NCBI GenBank assembly: GCA_021613535.1 | Contig: CP075494.1 | Coordinates: forward strand, 10,230,001 to 10,294,000 | DNA length: 64,000 nucleotides | Source of the DNA: Adineta vaga | Taxonomy: Eukaryota; Rotifera | Direction of reading: 5' to 3' | Shown here: positions 13,622 to 26,464 of the stretch, in pieces | Layout of the letters: the number at the start of each line of letters is the position of its first letter | Position numbering within the stretch: position 1 is the first letter of the stretch | The notes under the pieces: model-generated | Seen by the model: the letters and a program-made list of their open reading frames with translations, nothing else | Told to the model about the DNA's origin: nothing | Database searches by the model: none | Translations under genes and position numbers: made by a program

Positions 13622-15508
13622 CCTCTGCCCGAATTTTCTCATCTATCATCAGCACATTTGGGTGAAGATGGTAAACCAGCAACACCAAGAAATGAAACTG
13701 AACGCATCATTCATCACATTTGGTGTGATATACTAAAGAGAAATGAGATCTCAATCGATACAAGCATCTTCAGTATTGGTGGCCATTCATTACTCATCAT
13801 GCAACTCTTTCATCGATACAAGACAGAACTTCATCTAGAAGAAAACATCCTCTCCATTGCTGATCTCTTTCAACATTCATCCATCTCAGATCATGCAAGG
13901 CTCATTCAAGAGACATTAAGCATCATACGAACCGATGATGAGCATCAATGGTATCCACTGTATCTCACTCAAGGTAATATACATGTTACATACCTATGCA
14001 AAACTATATTTCTCTCTATATCTCTCTATGTACAGCGAGAGCATCATTTGCGCAACAACGCATCTTTCTCGATGAAGAACTTCGTTTTGCATCTCGAACT
14101 AGCAAAAACATCTATGCCATTCCACATATCTACCGCCCTATGTCAAACAGTGATCATATTTCCATCTCAAGATTCCATCGAGCACTTCATGCTGTCATCA
14201 CAAAACATAGCATCCTTCGAACTGCACTCTATCTCGATATAGATGGTTCAATTGTACAAGAATGGTTAAAGGCAAACATCTCTTCTATCGACGGGTCGCA
14301 ACCATATGGTTTCACGATCATCAGTCTGCAGAACGATGACTGTGGTAACAATGAAATTTTCAGAGAGATTCAAAATCAATCTGATCTTTTCGATTTGCCA
14401 CGAGGACGTGTCCTTCATTGTCACATTCTTCGTTATTCACACATCGATGAAGATCTATTGACTGATCGTGACTTCATACTAATCAACATTCATCATGCAG
14501 CGTTTGATGGTGCATCCACGTCCACTTTTCTCTCTGATCTTGCTCTTGCCTATGAGAATATTCAATCGCTAGAGAGAGATGAAGATACATTACAATACAT
14601 GGATTATTCTGTTCATGAACAAGTCATGGATATGACACCAGCTCATGACTTCTGGCATTCTCATCTCGAAGGATACAATCTTCAGCATCCTCTCGCCCTA
14701 CCCATGGATCGGCAACGTCCATCCACTACTCAACGATCAGGTCTTGCATCCAGTAGTCACTTCGTGTTCGAGAATGATGTTGCTGCAGCATTTCTTAACT
14801 ATGCATCATCACATCATCTCACACTCTTTCAACTCGGCTTGGCAACATTCTATGCATTTCTCTTCAAACTGACGCATGGTCAAGATGACTTATGTGTTGC
14901 ATCGATTAATGCGAATCGATATCGAAGTGAACTAGTGAACATGATTGGAATGTTTGTTTCGACACTGCCATATCGTGTTCAACTGGATGCTCATTGGTCA
15001 TTTGACGAACTTGTTCGACATGTGCGAGAGAAGTGCCTATCTATTCTTGAAAATTCTCACTATCCACTGCAGCAAATCTTGGCTGATTTTCATCTGAATC
15101 AATCGAATGCTTCATTTCTTGAGACAATGTTCGATTTCATCACGATACAAAATAGTTTACAGCATCTCTCTTTTATGGATGCACGCTTAGAGCAAGTGTT
15201 TTTGAAAGATTTTCAGGGAACGAGAAAGTTCGATTTCTCACTTACATTCGTGTTGAATTCATCTTTAAATAATGACCGACTGGTGTGTAGTTTGACATGT
15301 TCACAAGATTCATTTGGAAAAGCAACTGTTCCAACACTTGGCCGAAGATTTCAGTACCTATTCCAACAACTTTTTGGAAGAAGCTCCTACACGAATTTGA
15401 CGAGTGAAATGAACACATCAATTAGCGAACTTTCTTTTGTTTTTCCAGAAGAGAAAAGGGAAATGGAAGATATCCGTTTTTGCCGACAACCGGACGCTAA
15501 GATTGAAG
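10447..15508 (+). CDS. NRPS block 2: C-A-T-C (intact)
   Basis: Exons: 10447-11013, 11077-12164, 12223-12522, 12578-12908, 12972-13973, 14036-15508, giving 1,587 codons without interruption. Domains by residue within the block: C about 1-462 (HHALFDF), A about 475-975 (FTSGSTGIPKA, NHYGPAE, YKTGDL, NGKVDRKQLP), T about 990-1080 (SIGGHSLLI), second C about 1097-1587 (canonical HHAAFDG). A domains activate an amino acid as its adenylate and load the carrier thiol; C domains form the peptide bond. C-A is nearly identical to block 1. T and parts of the second C are nearly identical to block 4, so the block is a chimera. The first intron (63 bp) is in frame and stop-free, but its counterpart in block 3 has a stop, so I treat it as an intron. 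Confidence 0.9.
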
Positions 15509-16238
15509 GTACATTTAGTTTGTCAGAGTCATGCAATTTGAAAAGTTTGAAATCTGAAGGGTGAATCTTTCTATGCTAGACGTCTGCAGACCAGGGCTTC
15601 TAAACCTCCTGATTTCATTAGGAGTCTTCTGGTTTTTTACCTTTTCTCCCGATTTAAAATCTCCTGAAATCAGGAGCTGATTTTCATCATTTTCTCCTGA
15701 TTTTTGCTTTCCCTTAGTCGAGATTTACAGACACCTTCTCGTTCGTACAAATTTGGTGGAGAAAACGAGAAAATAATCAGAATTCAATAGATTTTTATTA
15801 ACTATTTCTGTGTCGAATGCTTTTTCTAAATCAGTTTTTAGATACATGATGTTTTTTTTGACAACAATCAGAAACAAGATGACACATGATTTAGCTGAAG
15901 TAGAATTCTAAACTATATGAACACCCATTTGACATCTACAGTTTTATTTTTATGTGTTTACTAAATCGAATATACTCAGAGAAATCCGATCGTCAGAGAA
16001 ATATAGTTTCATTAAAAAAGCCACCAATTTAATAGTAAATATTTAATTACATACTTTCTGCCTCATGTTTTTGTTTTATATTAATCGAGAAGTTAATATT
16101 CATTTGCTAATAATTGGCCATAAAATAAATATAGAAATAAATTTTGTGAAATGAGCATTTCTTTCAGTTTCCTTTATTTATATGGAATTCTTTTATAGTT
16201 GCTTTGTAATGGAAGAGAGACACGTCTGTAAAGGTATA
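15509..16238 (+). other. Start of the block 2/3 intron; left end of a possible nested transposon
   Basis: No reading frame of interest is present. From 15592 (CAGGGCTTCTAAACC) to about 15710 the motif TCCTGATTT and close variants recur in both orientations. A similar cluster lies at about 20300-20400, ending in a sequence whose reverse complement starts CAGGCTTGCC. Repeated subterminal motifs are typical of hAT transposons, so these may be the outer ends of an old element. I found no 8-bp target duplication. Confidence 0.35.
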
Positions 16239-16651
16239 CAGTAGAACCTCTAATAGTAGACACTCCTATATAGTGGACATATTGAGGCCCGACGGACCGC
16301 TTTTTGCTGCAATTGAACTTCTACATAGTGGATACTCTCTATAGTGGACATTTGAATACAATTATATACGATGAAGATTTCTGAAAAGTGTATTGGTGCT
16401 CATAAAAGAAATTCGACTAGACTTTTGACAACTATGAAGTTATGGAGACCAAAGATACATGTAAGAACAACTAACAATACACAGTAGCATCTTGTATTGT
16501 TTACTAGGAACCCTTAGGTATCTACAAAATATATTTACTTTGTTTGAAAGAGTTGTTCTATAAAATACCTCACCTCTATATAGTGGACACCTCTTTACAG
16601 TGGACAGTTTTGAATGGTCCCGAGAGTGTCCACTATAGAGAGGTTTTACTG
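16239..16651. mobile_element. pogo/Tigger-type MITE
   Basis: It is a 413-bp element flanked by TA dinucleotides (16237-16238 and 16652-16653). The inverted ends are CAGTAGAACCTCT on the left and, read in reverse complement, CAGTAAAACCTCT on the right; these resemble pogo/Tigger termini. The motif TATAGTGGACA recurs about five times near both ends, in line with subterminal transposase-binding repeats. No transposase is encoded. It lies in the NRPS intron between blocks 2 and 3. Confidence 0.75.
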
Positions 16652-17361
16652 TAGGTATAAACTAAGGCAAAAGTTAAATATTATTCTGATTCTTATAGAA
16701 AAGGATCTTTGTAAGAATAAATTATTTGTTTAGTGGTCGCATTTCCCTGATTGATCGGAAGATATATAAAAACAAAAAAGACAATTTAACCTAATACTTG
16801 ACTAAAGGGTAATAGAAGATAGAAAATATGGATTTGACAATAGTTTGAAAAGAATAGGTCCTATTCTTTTGGATAAAAAAATCTTTCCTTTTACAAAAAA
16901 ATAATCATTTTTGGTAAGGATTCACCGACGAATAGTTGGAGTCTTGGACCTCAAATATAAGGTCAATTTTTTGCAAACTAGATGAATAAAAAGTTCAGTA
17001 ACAGTGAAAAACATAGATTTTACCAGGGGCACTTGAGCGTGTTTTTAGATGAGCGTAATCAGTGTTTTATCCAGTTTTTTGCTCCGAAGCGGCAAAATCA
17101 ACTTTCGAGAGGATAGGGGAACATTTTCAAAGGAGACATTATCTGAATATTATCTAGTATATAACATTCATACTTTTATAAGATAAAATTTGTCAATTGT
17201 GTAAGGATCAATTTTTCCATTTCATTTATTCAAAAGATGCGCGCAAAATGTACGAAAAAGAAACAAATAAGTAATAAATACACGAGAAAAAACTTCGTAC
17301 CAACAAGCGACAAGAAAAACCAAGAAAAACATCAATATAACATAAATTTACTTCATGTTAC
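16652..17361. other. Non-coding flank of the hAT-like element
   Basis: No gene is visible. Around 17028-17075 the sequence begins CAGGGGCACTTGAGCG and contains TTTTATCCAG. The reverse complement of about 20230-20262 has a related run (GAGTGATTTATCCAG). These could be degenerate terminal inverted repeats of the element carrying the transposase at 17362-19679. Confidence 0.35.
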
Positions 17362-19679
17362 TCAAACTGCTAAACGACGTGGTTTGACATTTTTCCAATG
17401 ATTGATAATTTCTTTTTTCATCTCTTCATTTAAAACTTCTTCGCCTTCAATTGAAATTCTTATTAATTGATCAAGATGTTCAATTATTAATCGATTTCTC
17501 AATTTTGTAAGAACTCGATTCATTGTAAAAAAATCTCTTTCAACAGCCGCTGTACTAATTGGTGCAATCAGGAATATTTCTGCCGCTAATGATAGTTGTG
17601 GATAAATATTTTTCAGCATGCTATCTTTGACAAGCTTAACACACACTTCTCTTTGAGATATAAGTTTACCTGTTTTCTTTTGAGTTAACAGATATGTTCG
17701 AAAAGTTTTCCATTCATATATAACTGATTCGTTAAAGTCACTTGAGTAGTGCGTCTTGATTTCATGAATTTCTTCATCACCATAATCATTACTACCATTT
17801 AAATGTTTCATATCAAATATCATAAAACAATGTAGTAAATTGAGGGTTTCTTGATTAAAGGAGCTTTTATATTATCAGTAATATTATTAATAAATGGAAG
17901 AATTTTTAATTTAAGAAAACATGATCAGTATTTGAATTCATACTAAGTGTTGATGATCTAGAGCTTCGAATTGTTGAAGATGTTAATGATAATTTTTCAA
18001 TTGTTCCAATAACATTTACATAATCACTAGAATTATAATCTTCAAGTTCTTCTAGTCGAAGCATGGTGGATGATACAAAATTCTGTAATTGTTTGAAATC
18101 AGCTGCTCTTGTTTGAATAGATTTTGCAAGAACAGCTAACGTATCTAAAATTGGTTGCAGAGAATGAAGGATAAATGCAGTTGTTTGATTTGATAAAATG
18201 TTGTGAAGAGCCAAAGCTTCTGCACTATCATCATTGTATCCATTATAAATATGTTCGAGTGTTGACAATAAAGATTGATATGAATGTAGAAGAGATCGAA
18301 TAGCTAACGAAATTGAGAGCCAACGAGTATCACCGGGATGAATTAGTTTAATATGTTGATTCCTAAAAATATCTTGAATGTCTTCGAATAAAGTTAATCT
18401 TACCGAAGATCGATTTATGGAATTAACTAATGGTCTAAGTGTTGATAAAAATTTACAAATATCCGGAATGTCATCTGCAGCAGATATCACAGCTAACTGT
18501 AAAGCATGAGCATAACAATGAATAAATAATATCGCAAGATTAAATGCATCACAAAATCTAGCAGCAACGCCATTATGAATCCCACTAAAAACTGCAACAC
18601 CATCAAATGCGACGAAACCAACTTTCTTCAAATCAATATTTTCCTTTTGAAAATCCGTAACAATATAATTAAAAATAGACTCTGCGTCCTTTTTTTAAAA
18701 TGTATTAAACTCACGTATGTTTCGAATGGCTCACCGGTTTTAAAATCACAGTATCGAACACAAATGCATAAATTCCCATGTCTAATAATATCAGTTCCTT
18801 CATCAGACATAATGCTAATAACTCTTGCTTGTTGAATTTTCTTGAGAACATTTTTATCTAATACTTCACTAGTAACTTCAAGAAAATCGGTGATTGTTGT
18901 TGTACTGTTGCAAGTAGCATTTTTATCACATTTTTCTAAAAATTCGATTAACTTTGAACTATGACCTATACGACTGATCAGTTATAATAATGGAGCATAG
19001 AGTGTTGTATGTGGTAATTCGTTTTTAAATAAAAAATAACAACAATCAAGTTAATCTTTTAATCGATGTCTGTTTTCTTTTCTTTCTGCCTCACTTACCA
19101 CGACTAACTGATTGAAGATGGAACCTTCCTGTTCACAAAACGTGTTATTTTCAAGTGCCATCTGATGATATTCTGATCGTGAATGTTTCATTAGTCGTCC
19201 AGTACCTCCAGTTGTTTTTTTTCCAGTTAGTAAATGGTGTTGATATAAATACTCCTTTTGTTTTTTGTTCCATATCTCGGAATAATGGTACACCCGGTTT
19301 CCAATAATCTCGACAAAAGCGACAGAATCCATCTGTATTTGGTTGATAAGTAAGCCATGGAAGTTTCTATGAATACGACGGAATGTATTGCCGTTTTTGC
19401 TTTTTATTTGTGAGATTCGATGATGTCGACGCTGAATCTATAAAAAAAAGAATTATTATTGAAGAACTCAGTTCTATTGACACTGATCTCAAAAATTTAA
19501 TTACCAATGTGACTTGTTGATATGTTCTTATCAGCACTATGGCTGACTCTACCTACATGAATATTTGATTGTTTAGTAGCATTCTCATTTTCACTACGAT
19601 GTCTTTTTTTTGTGGCATCACCTTCGTCATTTTGTTTTCTTTTCACGAAATATTTATCGAGAGAACCTTGCTTCGACAT
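17362..19679 (-). pseudogene. Degenerate hAT-family transposase (KIAA1586/ZNF862-like)
   Basis: Read from 19679 downward, the frame starts MSKQGSLDKYF. It continues through a central region with GFVAFDGVAVFSG and HCYAHALQL, and ends with the hAT C-terminal dimerisation region (ISTAAVERDFFTMN, about 17480-17560). The frame is broken by several in-frame stops (for example near 19050 and 18980), by a shift in a poly-A/T run near 18691-18697 where both frames carry family-like sequence, and by a further break near 17850-17910. Such transposases move DNA by cut and paste. This copy looks inactive. It lies antisense inside the NRPS intron, so the gene can tolerate it if the intron is spliced. Confidence 0.85.
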
Positions 19680-20507
19680 TTTTAAATAATCTTACAATGA
19701 TGATGTGTTCGAAAGATGAGATAAGAAAAAATATATTAATATAATAACACTTATATTGCGAATGATAATATTCAAAAGAACATTTTAATTTCGAATGAAA
19801 CATCAAAGTAACAGATTAATCGAACATATATATTACAAAATAATTACAATACAATTCTTAATTAAATTACATAGATACAAATCTCTGTATGCGTGACATA
19901 GTTTATTATATAAGGGATCATCTAATTAATTGAACTCAGCATTCACATGTGAAAAATTAAGAAATTACGATAGTTTAACTCATTGACATTAGGAATACAG
20001 AAAACAACAAGCTGAATCTAACTAAAAGCTAATAATACATAACGATTAAATTATATTAGAAAAGGAGTTTATTTTACCTTAAAAATATAATATTAATCAG
20101 CAAATTTTTCGAAGATCTCTCACAAAGATAGTTTTTAGAAAATAGTACACTTTTAAATTTCAATAAATTTTTTACTCCGGCGAGGCAAACACGAGCTCCG
20201 AGAGGGCAAATGTCCTGATGCCCCCCCCCCCTCCCCCGCTGGATAAATCACTCAGCGTAACTTGCACAGTAAAAGTTATATAGACGTTCTTGAATATCTA
20301 AAGAGAACTTCCTGATTTCTCAGAAAACTTCTCCTGATAAACTCCTGATTTTTTCATAAATCCCTGATTTCTAAAACTTTCATTTGGCAAGCCTGACTGG
20401 AATCTGTTCCCTAGAGCAAAGATTCAGTACCCCATAAAATTCTGGTGCCGCCGTTACTGTGACTCTCTATCAAACTTGCCTATATTTACACTATCCTTCT
20501 TATGTAG
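19680..20507. other. Non-coding flank between the hAT remnant and NRPS block 3
   Basis: AT-rich DNA with no protein-like frame. It has a 12-base C run at 20220-20231 and, at about 20300-20400, a cluster of CCTGATTT motifs matching those near 15.6 kb. It ends with the acceptor tatgtag of NRPS block 3. Confidence 0.5.
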
Positions 20508-23500
20508 CACCAGCCTCCTATGCTCAAGCTCGTATCTGGCTCGACGAACGAGTTCGATTCGATCCGGACAAACCAGAAGTGGCTATCTACAACATGCCTT
20601 TCGTTTACCATCTCCATTCAGGCCATACTTTATCAATACAACAACTTCATCATGCTCTTCAACTCACAATCAATAAACATCCATCACTTCATACATCACT
20701 TACATTTGATACAGATAAAAATTTACTCGTCCAACGAGTCATCGATTTTAATAGCACCAATAATAGTAGTAGTAGTAGCAGCAGTAGTATTAATCATAGC
20801 CCACTGTACACTTTCATTGAAACCGTTTATGAGTCAGAAGAACAACTCAATGGCATTATGTATGAAGAAAAACGAAATCCTCAACTCTTTAATCTTGCTC
20901 AAGGACTCGTCTTCCGATGTCATCTTCTTCACTATAAACAAATCTCATCAAACGGTCTGCTATCCGAAAAAGATGTGATTATTTTCAATTTTCATCATGC
21001 TTTGTTCGATTTCCCATCTATGAATGTGTTTCTTCGTGATCTTAATCAAGCATACACAGCTGGCCAACTAACTGACAACGATGACACCAGTTTACGATAT
21101 TTGGATTGTAAGTAGAGTTACTTTCGTCCCATTATAATCCACTACTCTTGTCTGTTATTCAGATGCAATCATAGAACAACAAATGCCAATGACTGACGCA
21201 AGTATGTTTTGGCTCGATGCTCTTCATAATTGTAAACTGGATCAATCTTTACCATTGCCATATGATCGACATCGTCTTTCGAATGAGCATCGAACCGGTC
21301 GTGGAACATCTATCACTTTTGAATTTGGTCAAGATCTTTCAGATTGCTTTCTCAACTATGCACTGTTGGACAACATAAGTCTTAAGCAATTGGCATTGGC
21401 TACATATTACATCTTTTTATTCAAACTAACAAACGGGGAAACAGATCTTTGTGTTGGAATGAACACACCTGGCCGCTATAGAGATGAACTCAATTCAGTG
21501 ATAGGAATGTTTGTCAATGCTATTCCACTTCGTTGTCAACTTGATCCAAAAGTGTCTTTTCAACAGTTATTGGAAGGCGTCGTAGAAGTAATAACTAATT
21601 GTACAAAATACTCATATTTTCCTCTCCAACGTATTCTTGCTCAGCATCCCAATGTAGTCAGACCCGCATTTCTTGATATTTCATTCGATTTTCTCTCATA
21701 TATGATGAAAGAGCAGAAGACTAAAATAACCATTGGCTCCACTTCTCTTTCTACTGTACCTTTCTCAATCAAGATTAATGAAGATGAGATAATGAGCAAA
21801 TTCGATTTTGTGCTTAGTATTGAACATGATTTGAAAAAAAATAGCTTTTTCTGCACTATCAACGCATCGCTTGATTTATTCAAAGTCGAAACAGTTAGTG
21901 TGATGGCACAGCGATTTCTCACGATTTTGGATCAACTATTTTTATTAAATGGTTGTCAGACAAATAAATCAATGTGTGAAATATCAGTTGCACTACCAAA
22001 TGAAAGATTACTTATTCAATCAATCAATAATACACAATTGTCGTATTCAGAAACTCCTTGTATCTCTCATGCGTTTGTGAGCCAAACAATGAAACATCCT
22101 CAGAAACTCGCAGTTGAACTCGATGATCAATCACTCACATATGCTGAGTTATTACATTATGTTCAAATACTATCTTTGCATCTTCTCAATATATATCATA
22201 TCGTTCCAGGTGACATCATTTGCCAATGCGTTGAGAGAAGTTTAGCAATGGTGAGTTCATTTGATACCATAAGGATGTTAACTATAGATTTTGTTGATTA
22301 TCAGGTTATTGGTGTTATGGCGATTGAAATGATTGGTGGTGTCTATTGTCCATTATCACCTCGAGATCCAGAGCAACGATTACATGCATTAGTAGAACAG
22401 ACTCACAGTCGTCTTGTTCTTGTCCATCATATGACAAAATTGAAATTCCACAATGGTATTACTACATTTGATATCGATTTTCTCACAAATGAAAATAATC
22501 ATTCTACTAATGTTGACAGCTATCAACTGTCAAACGTGAGAGTTTTACCTGAAGGTATAGCTTATATCATCTTCACTAGCGGTTCAACCGGAATGCCTAA
22601 AGCAGTTAGTAGTCTAGCAAATCATCCTTGGATATTTTGTAAATCTCCTCTTATTTCTAGGTTCAAGTTAAGCAACAAAGCTTTTGTCAGCTTATGTTAT
22701 CCTTAGTTTATAGTGATGTATTGAGTAAGAGAGATACAATTGTACAGATGGCTCGCTGCTCGTTCGATGGTCATATCCAAGATATAATAGGTACACTCGT
22801 TGTCGGCGCAACGCTCGTTATGCTACATCCACAAGGCATTATGGATTTCGAATATCTTGCTACTGTCATGAAACAGAAGAATATTACTTGTATCACCACC
22901 GTACCCACTGTGCTCTACAGTTTTCTCGGGTTTCTTCGACAGGTGAACTATCTTGAAGCAATTAAATTTCTTCGGTCAATTTGTACTGGTGGTACGTGGA
23001 ATTTTGAGAATATGTGTTACTCGACGTACTACTTTTATTTCATTTGTAGGCGAAGCTTCCTCCTCAACGTTGGTAAAGCAGTTTCGAACTATTGTGACAC
23101 AATCTTGCCGATTATGGAATTTATATGGTCCTGCTGAAACAACGATTGAGTGCACATTTCAACTTGTAGATGTCTCAAAGAATAGCGAAAGCATTCCAAT
23201 CGGGAAACCATTATCAAATTATCGATGTCTGGTTTTAGATCAGCGCTTACAATCTGTTATTGTCTCGCAGGAAGGTGAGCTGCTTGTTGGAGGAGCAGGC
23301 GTCTACGCTGGCTATCTTGGACGTAACGATTTAACAGCGAAAGTACTCATCAATATTGATGGTCAGACTTACTACCGAACAGGTGATCTTGTTCGAATGG
23401 ACAGCAATGGACTTCTCCATTATATTGGTAGAAAAGATTTTCAAATCAAACTCCGTGGCCAACGTATTGAAATCGGTGAAATTGAACGATGTTTACTCAA

Positions 23501-25566
23501 TACATCTATATCTGCTTGTGTTGTTATCAAGTGGGGAGAAGATCATCTAGTTGCTTATGTTCAAAGTTCTCATACTACCGAAGAACAACTACGTGAACAT
23601 TGTCAATCGCATCTACCACCACATATGGTTCCATCCATGTTCATCATACTTGACAAACTTCCTCTCAATGCTAATGGAAAAGTCGATCGAAAACAACTTC
23701 CTTCGCCAGAATTTTCGAATTTAACCGCTTTATCACAAGACGAATCTGATAATCCACTGAATCACTTGGAACAACAAGTATATGATATCTGGTGTCAAGT
23801 TCTTCATTTTAAAGGAAGTCATTTATCTAAAACTATCAACTTCTTTAGTGTGGGTGGTCATTCACTACTTTTCATCGAATTGTATCATCGCTACCAAACC
23901 ACGTTGCAGTTTGATATCCATTCTCTGTCAATTGCTCCTTTTCTTGAACAACCGACTATAGTTCAACACGCAAGCTTACTGGAAAAAGTCACAATGAATG
24001 AGTTGAAGTCAGCACAATGGCATACACTCCATCTGATAAAAGGTAAGCTATTTTCATCTCATACCATATTCTTTGAAAAACTAATGTGGTTTATACATAA
24101 ATTTGTAGGTAACGCATCTTTTGCTCAAGAACGCATTTTTCTGGACGAGCGAGTTCGGTTTTCAAAGAAAGTCGCTATCTATAATGAACTGATTGTCTTA
24201 AGACTTGCTGATGGTACCTTGCCAGTGAATCGTCTAAGAGATGCTTTCCGATATCTGTTAAGTAAACATGCTGTATTGCGAACATCTATTGTTTTCGACA
24301 ACGAAACCGGTTATGTTCATCAATATATCAATGACAATATTCAAAACTACGCATCAGTTAACAAACACACATTTGAGAGTGATCATCAACTCAACGACAT
24401 CATACATCTGCTATTAATTGATCCTCATCTCTTCGATTTATCCACTGGACGTGTCTTTAGCTGTCAACTATTTTATCGACAATCATCTAACAGCGAAGAA
24501 AGAAATACTGATTTCATCGAAGAATCTGATGTTCTCATATTTGCTTTTCATCATGCAGCCTTTGATCGGACATCTCGCTCGATATTTTTCAAGGATCTGT
24601 ATCATGCTTATAATAATAATTCAATATGGTTCGACGAAGAGAAATCATTGCAATACATTGATTACAGCGTTCATGAACGTCTAATTGATATGACACCATC
24701 ACGCGAGTTTTGGCGTTCTCAACTAGCTGGCTACCATGTCGAGCATAGCTTAGCGTTACCTGTTGATCGACGTCGTTCGCTCAGTGAACAACGATCGGGT
24801 GCAAGCTGTGTCGTTCAAACATCCTTCGACAAAGAAATTTCTGCATCATTCTTGGAATATGCTTCATCACATCAAGTGACACCATTTCAACTAGGTCTTG
24901 CTACATTCTATGCATTTTTGTTCAAGTTAACACATGGTGACAATGATATATGTGTTTCTGCTCTGAATGCTAATAGATACAGACCGGAATTGCAGAACAT
25001 TATGGGCATGTTTGTTGCAACATTACCACATCGAATTCATCTTGACAAGCAGTTGACCTTTCACGAACTTGTTAGAGTTGTGCACGAAACATGTTTAGCG
25101 ATTCTTGAGCATTCTTATTATCCTCTGCAACAAATTCTAACTGATCGGCGTCTGAATCAATCTCCTGTTTCATTTCTTGACATAATGTTTGAGTTCGTTA
25201 CTGGGTTTTCTGGGGAGGGTCGAAACTTCTCGAACAGTTTGTACTTGGAAAACGTATCATTAGATCAACCACTCCAAATAGCTAAGTTCGATGTCATGCT
25301 TTGGTTTAGCTATAATCCATCATTAAACGATGAGAAGTTATCCTTCAGTTTGATTTGTTCAAGTGATTTGTTTGAGGTGTCAACGGTCAGAATGATAGCT
25401 CGAAGATTTAATCATTTTCTTCATCAGATTTTTTTAACAAATCCAATTGTCGATCAAGCAGATGCTCATGCTCGTTCTCTCACTAAATATAATCTTATTC
25501 TACCAGAAGAAGATTTAGAAATTCAAAAACAAGTATTCTGTCGACAATTAACTGTTATAAATGAAG
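20508..25566 (+). CDS. NRPS block 3: C-A-T-C
   Basis: Exons: 20508-21107, 21163-22250, 22305-22604, 22661-22991, 23050-24042, 24109-25566, giving 1,590 codons in frame. Domains by residue: C about 1-470 (HHALFDF), A about 485-985 (FTSGSTGMPKA, NLYGPAE, YRTGDL, LRGQRIEIGEIE, NGKVDRKQLP), T (SVGGHSLLF), second C about 1105-1590 (HHAAFDR). The first C carries an extra Ser/Asn run coded at about 20755-20795 by AGT/AGC repeats, absent from the sibling C domains. The last exon ends at the phase-1 donor gtacgt; an unspliced read stops at 25580. Part of the second C is nearly identical to block 1, suggesting gene conversion. Confidence 0.9.
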
Positions 25567-26464
25567 GTACGTTAATTTAAAATGTGTGAAATCTACTAGT
25601 ATTAAAGAGAATTGAGTCGATAATAGTTTGGAAATCTGTTTTAATTAGAAAAAATCTGATTGTTTTCCATACATGAACTTTTGTTAGTGATTATGGAAAT
25701 GAAAGAAAAATCACTATTTCACATTTCTTAGATTTATGGGATCTTGAACAATAATCTGAATGCACTGATTTATTATATAGGTTATAATGTTTGTTACTTT
25801 CTGTTAAAATTTTATGCATATTAAGTATAATTCTACACGAATCACTATACTCTATTACTAATGAAGACATGACAAATTTGCAGTACTACAGTTGCGTGAG
25901 TTTTGTAGCATTTTATTCCCATGCCGTCCAGTGTCACGGTGACTTGTTTTATCTGAACATCGAAGCATTCTTTTTGTTCGACTACATGTTTTACTTTGAC
26001 AAAGATATTGGAATAGTGAAGGACATCAACATGTTGTAATGCAAATGAATTTTGTCTGATTGAACTATTAATGATTATGACTAAATACATTTTGATATCG
26101 CGATATAAACCAGTGACAGAAATATTTCAAAATAAATCACATCTACAGCCCAATAAAATACTGTAAGACGCAGCTTTGTTCCAAATACTTTAAAAGAAAT
26201 AATGCTTTTTTAGAAATATTAAATAATTTTTACATACGATGGAATCCACGGAAGATTGCACTGTAGTCTTCTATGAAATAGTTAAGATTTCTGATGAAAA
26301 ATAGAGAAAGCCGTGTGTCATAATTAGTCAGTCTCACATATTCGATGGTCGATCTATTTTTACTATTGCTGTTCCGATATATTCCTGATGGTGATTCTAC
26401 CGCACTCTGTAGTCTGAAGACATACCATAATAATTCTCAAACAATTATTCTTTTTCTAACATAG
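25567..26464 (+). other. Intron or spacer between NRPS blocks 3 and 4
   Basis: An 898-bp AT-rich stretch between a phase-1 donor and a phase-1 acceptor (aacatag). No gene, promoter or poly-A site stands out, which favours an intron over an intergenic gap. Short frames on both strands have no protein-like features. Confidence 0.55.
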
